This document shows, piece by piece, positions 55,701 to 64,000 of a stretch of 64,000 nucleotides of DNA (position 1 is its first letter; every line of letters begins with the position of its first letter). Under the pieces are notes generated by a model. That model saw nothing but the letters and a program-made list of their open reading frames with translations, did no database searches and was not told the DNA's origin. The translations under genes and the position numbers were made by a program. The stretch is from NCBI GenBank assembly GCA_017163975.1, contig JAFFSR010000264.1:434001-498000 (forward strand), read 5' to 3'. This stretch comes from Anastatus disparis (Eukaryota > Arthropoda > Insecta > Hymenoptera > Eupelmidae).

Positions 55701-58700
55701 ACCAAAAATTCTCTTTTTTGTATTGATTTTATATATTAACATACAATGATTATTTAAATTACAGCCCATTTAAGGAACAGGAACTACCCCTATATAGGGG
55801 TTGAATACTTTAAAAAATCTTATCTCGCGATTTTATTATTTTACCAGGAATTTCCTTCCTTGTATTGATTTGATATATTAAAATACACTGATTATTAAAA
55901 TTACAGCCCATTTAAGGAACAGGAACTACCCCTATATAAGGTTTGAAAATTTAAAAAAATCGTATCTCGCAATTTTATGAATTTACCAGGGATTTTCATT
56001 TTTGTATAAGATTTTTATATCAAAATACAAAGATTATTCAAGTTACAGCCCATTTGAGGAACAGTAACTACCCCTATATAGGGGTTGAAAACTTAAAAAA
56101 ATCTTATCTCGCGATTTTATTAATTCACCAGAAATTTTCTTTTTTGTATTAGTTTTTTATATTAAAATACAATGATTACATAAGTTACAGCCCGTTTGAG
56201 GAACAGGAACTACCCCTATATAAGGGTTGAAAATTTAAAAAAATGGTATTTCGCGATTTTATTAATTTACCGGGAATTTTCTTTTTTGTATAAGAGTTTT
56301 ATATTAAAATACAAAGATTATTCAAGTTACAGCCCGTTTGAGGAACAGGAACTACCCCTACATAAGGATTGAAAATTGAAAAAAATCGTATCTCGCAATT
56401 TTATGAATTTACCAGAAATTTTCTTTTTTGTATAAGTTTTTTGTATTAAAATACAAAGATTATTTAAGTTACAGCCCATTTAAGGAACAGGAACTACCCC
56501 TATATAGGGGTTGAAAACTTAAAAATATCTGATCTCGCGATTCTATAAATTCACCAGAAATGTTCTCTTTTTTATTGATTTAATATATTAACATACAATG
56601 ATTATTTAAGTTACAGCCCATTTGAAGAACAGGAACTACCCCTATATAAGGGTTGAAAATTTAAAAAAATCGTATCTCGCGATTTTATTAAATTACCGAA
56701 AATTTTCTTTTTTGTATTAATTTGATATATTAAAATACAATGATTATTAAAATTACAGCCCATTTAAGGAACAGGAACTACCCCTATATAGAAGTTGAAA
56801 ACTTAAAAATATCTTAACTCGCGATTTTATGAATTTACCAGGAATTTTCTTTTTTGTATTTGTTTTTTATATTAAAATACAATGATTATTCAAATTACAG
56901 CCCATTTAAGGAACAGGAACTACCCCTATATAGAAGTTGAAAACTTAAAAATATCTTAACTCGCGATTTTATGAATTTACCAGGAATTTTCTTTTTTGTA
57001 TTTGTTTTTTATATTAAAATACAATGATTATTCAAATAACAGCCCATTTAAGGAACAGGAACTACCCCTATATAGGGGTTGAAAACTTGAGAAATCTTAT
57101 CTCGCGACTTTATGAATTTACCAGAATTTTTCTTTTTTGTATTTGTTTTTTATATTGAAATACAAAGATTATTCAAGTTACAGCCTATTTAAGGAACAGG
57201 AACTTCCCCTATATAGGGGTTGAAAACTTGAGAAATCTTATCTCGCGACTTTATAAATTTACCAGAATTTTTCTTTCTGGTATAAGTTTTACATATTAAA
57301 AAAAAAAGATTATTCAAGTTACAGCCCATTTGAGAAAGAGGAACTACCCCTGTATGAGGGTTGAAAATTTAAAAAAATCGTATCTCGCGATTTTATGAAT
57401 TTCCCAGGGATTTTCATTTTTGTATAAGATTTTTATATCGAAATACAAAGATTATTCAAGTAACAGCCCGTTTAAGGAACAGGAACTACCCCTATATAGG
57501 GGTTGAAAATTTAAGAAAATCGTATCTCGCGATTTTATTAAATTACCGAAAATTTTCTTTTTTGTATTGATTTGATATATTAAAATACAATGATTATTAA
57601 AATTACAGCCCATTTAAGGAACAGGAACTACCCCTATATAGAAGTTGAAAACTTAAAAATATCTTAACTCGCGATTTTATGAATTTACCAGGAATTTTCT
57701 TTTTTGTATTTGTTTTTTATATTAAAATACAATGATTATTCAAATAACATCCCATTTAAGGAACAGGAACTACCCCTATATAGGGGTTGAAAACTTGAGA
57801 AATCTTATCTCGCGACTTTATGAATTTACCAGAATTTTTCTTTTTTGTATTTGTTTTTTATATTAAAATACAATGATTATTTAAATAACAGCCCATTGAA
57901 GGAACAGGAACTACCCCTATATAGGGGTTGAAAACTTAAAAATATCTTATCTCGCGATTTGATAAATTTACCAGAAATTTTATATTTGGTATAAGTTTTT
58001 TATATTGAAATACAAAGATTATTCAAGTTACAGCTTATTTAAGGAACAGGAACTTCCCCTATATAGGGGTTGAAAACTTGAGAAATCTTATCTCGCGACT
58101 TTATGAATTTACCAGAATTTTTCTTTCTGGTATAAGTTTTACATATTAAAAAAAAAAGATTATTTAAGTTACAGCCCATTTGAGAAAGAGGAACTACCCC
58201 TGTATGAGGGTTGAAAATTTAAAAAAATCGTATCTCGCGATTTTATGAATTTCCCAGGGATTTTCATTTTTGTATAAGATTTTTATATCGAAATACAAAG
58301 ATTATTCAAGTAACAGCCCGTTTAAGGAACAGGAACTACCCCTATATAGGGGTAGAAAACTTAAAAATATCTTATCTCGGGATTTTATGAATTTACCAGA
58401 AATTTTCTCTTCTGTATTGATTTGATATATCAAAATACAATGATCATTCAAATTACAGCTTATTTAAGGAACAGGAACTACCCCTATATAGGGGTTGAAA
58501 ACTTAAAAAATCTTATCTCGCGATTTTATGAATTTACCAGAAATTTTCTTTTTGGTATAAGTTTTTTATATTAAAATACATAGATTATTTAAGTTACAGC
58601 CCATTTGAGGAAGAGGAACTACCCCTATATAAGGGTTGAAAATTTAAAAAAATCGTATATCGCGATTTTATTAATTTACCGAAAATTTTTTTTTTGTATT

Positions 58701-61637
58701 AATTTGATATATTAAAATACAATGATTATTAAAATTACAGCCCATTCAAGGAACAGGAACTACCCCTATACAGGAGTTGAAAACTTAAAAATCTTATCTC
58801 GCGATTTTATGAATTTACCAGAAATTTTCTTCTTGGTATAAGTTTTTTATATTAAAATACATAGATTATTTAAGTTACAGCCTATTTAAGGAACAGGAAC
58901 TACCCCTATATAGGGGTTGAAAACTTAAAAATATCTGATCTCGCAATTCTATAAATTCAACAGGAATTTTCTCTTTTTTATTGATTTTATATATTAACAC
59001 ACAATGATTATTTAAATTATAGCCCATTTAAGGAATAGGAACTACCCCTATATAGGTGTTGAAAACTTAAAAAAATCTTATCTCGCCATTTTATTAATTC
59101 ACCAGAAATTTTCTTTTTTGTATTAGTTTTTTAATTTAAAATACAATGATTACTTAAGTTACAGCCCATTTGAGAAAGAGGAACTACCCCTGTATGAGGG
59201 TTGAAAATTTTAAAAAATCGTATCTCGCGATTTTATGAATTTCCCAGGGATTTTAATTTTTGTATAAGATTTTTATATCGAAATACAAAGATTATTCAAG
59301 TAACAGCCCGTTTAAGGAACAGGAACTACCCCTATATAGGGGTAGAAAACTTAAAAATATCTTATCTCGGGATTTTATGAATTTACCAGAAATTTTCTCT
59401 TCTGTATTGATTTGATATATCAAAATACAATGATCATTCAAATTACAGCTTATTTAAGGAACAGGAACTACCCCTATATAGGGGTTGAAAACTTAAAAAA
59501 TCTTATCTCGCGATTTAATAAATTTACCAGAAATTTTATATTTGGTATAAGTTATTTATATTGAAATGCAAAGATTATTCAAGTTACAGCCCATTTAAGG
59601 AACAGGAACTTCCCCTATATAGGGGCTGAATACTTTAAAAAATCTTATCTCGCGATTTTATTAATTTATTAGAAATTTTCTTTTTTGTATTGATTTGATA
59701 TATTCAAATACAATGATCATAAAAATTACAGCCCATTTAAGGAAGAGGAACTACCCCTATATAGGGGTTGAAAACTTAAAAAATCTTATCTCGCGATTTT
59801 ATGAATTTACCAGAAATTTTCTTTCTGGTATAAGTTTTACATATTAAAAAACAAAGATTATTTAAGTTACAGCCCATTTAAGGAACAGGAACTACCCCAA
59901 TATAGGGGTTGAAAACTTAAAAATATCTGATCTCGCGATTCTATAAATTCACCAGGAATTTTCTCTTTTGTATGGATTTTATATACTAACATACAATGAT
60001 TATTTAAAATATAGCCCATTTAAGGAACAGGAACTACCCCTATATAGGGGTTGAAAACTTTAAAGCTTATCTCGCAATTTTATTATTTTACCAGGAATTT
60101 CCTTTCTTGTATTGATTTGATATATTAAAATACAATGATTATTAAAATTACAGCCCATTTAAGGAACAGGAACTACCCCAATATAAGGTTTGAAAATTTA
60201 AAAAAATCGTATCTCGCAATTTTATGAATTTACCAGGGATTTTCATTTTTGTATAAGATTTTTATATCGAAATACAAAGATTATTCAAGTTACAGCCCAT
60301 TTGAGGAATAGTAACTACCCCTATATAGGGGTTGAAAACTTAAAAAAATCTTATCTCGCGATTTTATTAATTCACCAGAAATTTTCTTTTTTGTATTAGT
60401 TTTTTATATTAAAATACAATGATTACATAAGTTACAGCCCATTTGAGGAAGAGGAACTACCCCTATATAATGGTTGAGAATTTAAAAAAATCGTATCTCG
60501 CGATTTTATTAATTTACCGAGAATTTTTTTTTTTGTATTGATTTGATATATTAAAATACAATGATTATTAAAATTACAGCCCATTTAAGGAACAGGAACT
60601 ACCCCTATATAGGGGTTGAAAACTTTAAAGCTTATCTCGCAATTTTATTATTTTACCAGGAATTTCCTTTATTGTATTGATTTGATATATTAAAATACAA
60701 TGATTATTAAAATTACAGCCCATTTAAGGAACAGGAACTACCCCTATATAAGGTTTGAAAATTTAAAAAAATCGTATCTCGCAATTTTATGAATTTACCA
60801 GGGATTTTCATTTTTGTATAAGATTTTTATATCGAAATACAAAGATTATTCAAGTTACAGCCCATTTGAGGAACAGTAACTACCCCTATATAGGGGTTGA
60901 AAACTTAAAAAAATCTTATCTCGCGATTTTATTAATTCACCAGAAATTTTCTTTTTTGTATTAGTTTTTTATATTAAAATACAATGATTACATAAGTTAC
61001 AGCCCATTTGAGGAAGAGGAACTACCTCTATATAAGGGTTGAGAATTTAAAAAAATCGTATCTCGCGATTTTATTAATTTACCGAGAATTTTTTTTTTTG
61101 TATTGATTTGATATATTAAAATACAATGATTATTAAAATTACAGCCCATTTAAGGAACAGGAACTACCCCTATATAGGAGTTAAAAACTTAAAAATCTTA
61201 TCTCGCGATTTTATGAATTTATCAGAAATATTCTTTTTGGTATAAGTTTTTTATATTAAAATACATAGATTATTTAAGTTACAGCCCATTTAAGGAACAG
61301 GAACTACCCCTATGTAGGAGTTGAGAACTTAAAAATATCTTAACTCGCGATTTTATGAATTTACCAGGAATTTTCTATTCTGTATTTGTTTTTTATATTA
61401 AAATACAATGATTATTTAAATTACAGCTCATTTAAGAAACAAGAACTACCCTTATATACGGGTTGAAAACTTAAAAAATCTTATCTCGCGATTTTATTAA
61501 TTTATCAGAAATTTTCTTTTTTGTATTCGTTTTTTATATTGAAATTCAATGATTACATAAGTTACAGTCCATTTGAGAAACAGGAACTACCCCTACATAA
61601 GGGTTGAAAATTGAAAAAAATCGTACCTTGCGATTTT

Positions 61638-61779
61638 TCACATGGTAAAAAATTTCAAAAATAATTTTATACTTTGATTTTAAAAGCTCTTGAAGAGTAC
61701 TTTAAAATATTTTTATTGGAATTTTTCTACGTCACTTTTCCAAGATATAACTATTTTATCCACTCTAATTTTTTTTAAA
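61638..61779. other. Right border of the satellite
   Basis: The last monomer breaks off inside the TTGCGATTTTT block at about 61,637; non-repetitive AT-rich DNA follows. Confidence 0.6.
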
Positions 61780-61805
61780 TCATGTTATCGAATTTTTCAG
61801 CAACT
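61780..61805 (-). CDS. Possible terminal microexon, weak
   Basis: Minus-strand acceptor AACTAAATGTACAG, then ELLKNSIT and TGA in the phase left by the exon at 62,141-62,274. Only 26 bp, so chance is quite possible; the transcript might instead continue across the satellite. Confidence 0.2.
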
Positions 61806-62140
61806 CTGTACATTTAGTTAAGTATAAATCATAGCATTAAAAATATCAATATAAATCAACTTCATGGAAAACATTTGAAGCCCGAAAACATTTAGAGTGA
61901 AAATAATGAAAATAGTCATATAAAAACATTAGAGGATGCAAAAAATGATGCAAAGAATTAAAAGGAATGTTTTTTACAGTCTATTACCTTATTTAAATAA
62001 TTTGAATATTTGAATGATATTAGAAAAATATACGCATCAGGATGATATGGTGCATTATATAAACTTAAATAGTAAAGTAAGTTTTATTTAGGGGCCAAAA
62101 GATTAGAATAAAAAAATTAATTATATATTCAAAATCTTAC

Positions 62141-62274
62141 CTGGTTCATCATCTGCATTAAGAGTGGTTTGAAAGAAAACGATTTCTTCCTCATTCAAAT
62201 CATCTTTTTCAGTATTGATGTCTACAGGGTGTTCATTCATCTCATCCAATTCAATTTCCCTTAGTCTCTCATTG
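62141..62274 (-). CDS. Exon of an unrecognised minus-strand gene (acidic)
   Basis: Donor CCAG/GTAAGA is near-consensus; the acceptor is ATATTTAAG. The 134-bp exon is open, phases 1 and 1, reading NERLREIELDEMNEHPVDIN and then TEKDDLNEEEIVFFQ to DDEP. Acidic, with DINTEKDD resembling INMDTENDD of the copy-1 and copy-2 C exons, which have the same phases; it may be a diverged third C exon. It joins in phase to 63,082-63,226. Confidence 0.5.
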
Positions 62275-63081
62275 CTTAAATATACTAATGGAAAAAAAAT
62301 AAAAATTTCATAAATAAAATCATTAATTTTATTGTTAAAGGAATAAAATACTATTAAAATCTGAAATAATAAAACATAAGGCATTGAAAATAGATTATCT
62401 TATAGCTAAAAAATAACAATTTTATATAAAAATAAATATGATTTTGAAAAATTTATTAATAAACATTCTAGTGAGCTTGAAAATTGTAATGGTGTTTGCT
62501 GACAATTCGAAGTTAAAAATCCCAAAGATTCAACTTTGTAAAGAAGACTAAAATTATATTACAAACCATATGAATATATCAGATTTCGTTTAAGTTTAAT
62601 TTCATTTATTTATTTATTAATATAATTTGTATAATTAATAATAATAATTTAAAAAAAAAATATTATTTAGACTTATGAGTTTCTTAGAAATGTTTCACAT
62701 ACATATAGATTTTAGTATAATTTTATGATTTTGACATATAATTTCAAGTTAATTTAATCATAATTCAGAAAAAAACCTGCTGTAAAAACATTTAAAAATC
62801 TAGACTGTCAACAAACACCAATTCAATTCTCAAGTTTTTTATATTTAGATGTAAGCAATTCATTTTCAATCATCCATGTTTTATTTTTTCAGGTTTTAAA
62901 TCTGGTTTTTTTTTATTATCACAATTGATTTGTGTATTACTAACCAGTTGCTAAATCTAAGCGCCTTAAACTTGAGATGTGTTTTATGAATTCAATCACA
63001 GTCAAGCTACAAGAATTATATTAAATAAGTATATTTTAATATCAAATCATAAATAAATTTTAACTATCTATTATTGCTTAC
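62275..63081. other. Intron between the 62- and 63-kb exons
   Basis: AT-rich, non-coding, bounded by GTAAGC and ATATTTAAG on the minus strand. Confidence 0.4.
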
Positions 63082-63226
63082 GTTTCTGACATCAGATCCT
63101 TTTCTGCTTCAATAATTTTAAGATCGGCAAATTGTAAGTCGAAGGGACGTTCCCGGGCCACTTTGAAACCTTTCCTGGCTTTTTCATAATTTATGCTTGT
63201 TTTCTTCATGATTGTTTTCATATCAT
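63082..63226 (-). CDS. Exon of an unrecognised minus-strand gene (Lys-rich)
   Basis: Bounded by acceptor TTTGCTTAATGAAAG and donor GAAAC/GTAAGC, 145 bp, phases 2 and 2. The translation MKTIMKKTSINYEKARKGFK, VARERPFDLQFADLKIIEAE, KDLMSET is helical-looking with balanced charge and GC content above the flanks, so I regard it as real coding DNA. An in-frame ATG at 63,233 could also start it. It has the same phases as exon B of the 35-39-kb copies. Family unknown. Confidence 0.55.
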
Positions 63227-63395
63227 CTTTCATTAAGCAAAGAAAATGATTATATTTCAATTGAAATTTGTGAAAAACATAAGGCTAATTATTTCTAAAA
63301 ATGAATAGCTTCAAAACACTTAAGGTAGTTCTATTGGTTTTTCACTTTTCTGTAGAATTTTTTGAAATTGAAATATGTTGTTAATTAAGACTTAC

Positions 63396-63438
63396 GCTTT
63401 ACAATGGTATTTTGATTTGGGTGGATATCCACCTTCAT
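63396..63438 (-). CDS. Possible first coding exon
   Basis: From ATG at 63,438 (minus) the frame MKVDIHPNQNTIVK runs to an excellent donor AAAGC/GTAAGT in phase 1, which fits the phase-2 start of the 63,082-63,226 exon. No strong acceptor precedes it, consistent with a 5' exon. Short, so tentative. Confidence 0.3.
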
Positions 63439-64000
63439 CTTTTAGATATTTTAGTTTAAATTTTGCTGAATTGAACATAAGAGTATATGGGCGAAGCGTT
63501 TGAAACGTAACATTTTATAAGATTGTGTAAAAAGTTTTCTATAGATTTCAAAGAAATTAAAATATATTATATTTTAGATCTCAAGGATTAAAATGGTACC
63601 TTGTAGATTATAGCAATCGACCCTCAATTCCGAAATAAAAGGAAAATAATGTCCTTACTTTATATTAATTTACACGTAAACATGCTGTCTTACAATTCGC
63701 ATTGTGTATACTTACAGAATCTGCGCACAAACATGTTTTTGAATTATTGTGCAAGCACAGAACTCAACCAATTTCTCTTTTGTATAGTGTGAATTTGTAA
63801 AAAACATATTACTTCACAATGAGAACCACTGGACCAATAGAACTACCTTAATTTAACAATCGCGGTACCTGGACGCATGGCAAGTTTAATGTAACCTTTG
63901 AAGCCCTATTGACATTTTATTATTTTGACTATTATAAATATTGTTAAATTTACCTAGCATCTTATAGCAATTAGGCCTGCTGCCCATTGTTCTTGCAGCT
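63439..64000. other. Unassigned right end
   Basis: No coding frame or repeat recognised. If the minus-strand gene starts near 63.4 kb, its promoter would lie here; no clear TATA/initiator pair stands out. Confidence 0.35.

Larger units (their letters stand above)
48895..61637. repeat. ~142-bp satellite array, roughly 85-90 monomers
   Basis: Head-to-tail monomers with shared blocks TTACAGCCCATTTAAGGAAC, AGGAACTACCCCTATATAGG, TTATCTCGCGATTTTAT and AATTTACCAGAAATTTTC. Spacing of ACAGCCC is 142 bp (for example 50,662, 50,804, 50,946). Two dyads recur: CCCCTATATAGGGG and TCGCGA; variants such as CTATATAAGGG and CTATATAGAAG define subtypes. No ORF. Interrupted only by a MITE at 49,123-49,501. Monomer size, length and higher-order structure fit a centromeric or pericentromeric satellite, an inference from form only. 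Confidence 0.95.

Noticed and set aside
48895..61637. CRISPR-like reading of the regular repeats
   Set aside because: Monomers are contiguous 142-bp units without unique spacers, in eukaryotic DNA.

Overview
The window reads as AT-rich eukaryotic, intron-bearing DNA, most likely from an insect. Evidence: TA microsatellites, Helitrons, a Ty3/Gypsy LTR retrotransposon, many TA- or TTAA-flanked foldback MITEs, a long satellite array, and short exons with GT/AG borders and one 58-bp intron. A hymenopteran such as a parasitoid wasp would fit the composition, but nothing here proves it. I see no rRNA, tRNA, CRISPR, operon or prokaryotic signal. Most is repeat DNA; the only host coding signal is sparse exons, mainly on the minus strand.

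Layout, left half. 1-2.5 kb is AT-rich with no gene. 2.5-7.6 kb is a tandem array of a ~1,018-bp unit carrying a TATA/initiator-like core promoter, interrupted by a 1.1-kb TA-inserted element. 8.3-13.8 kb holds two Helitrons of one family sitting in the same TA microsatellite: a 431-bp non-autonomous copy and a ~5-kb copy with decayed Rep and helicase genes plus an intact 150-codon ORF. 13.9-31.5 kb is packed with foldback elements, some nested three deep, and two arrays of a ~260-bp repeat with different MITEs in almost the same site.

Middle. From 32 to 39.1 kb the minus strand carries exons of an unrecognised gene family in two tandem copies (34.2-36.0 and 36.2-39.1 kb), with matching exon sizes and splice phases. 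One copy encodes an AT-hook; the other is broken by a MITE. Further exons at 61.8-63.4 kb are probably a third relative or the 5' part of the same gene. 40.6-48.7 kb is a degenerate Gypsy element with complete 5' LTR, PBS, gag, -1 frameshift site, pol, PPT and a truncated 3' LTR.

Right. 48.9-61.64 kb is a ~142-bp satellite (roughly 85-90 monomers) with two conserved dyads and higher-order duplication. It abuts the broken 3' LTR and carries a TTAA MITE whose empty site is visible in neighbouring monomers. The rest, to 64 kb, is intron-like DNA plus the exons above.

Together this looks like a low-gene-density, possibly pericentromeric region in which transposons have invaded arrays and introns. 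Assignments of motifs rest on reading the translations and recalling family features; no database search was made.
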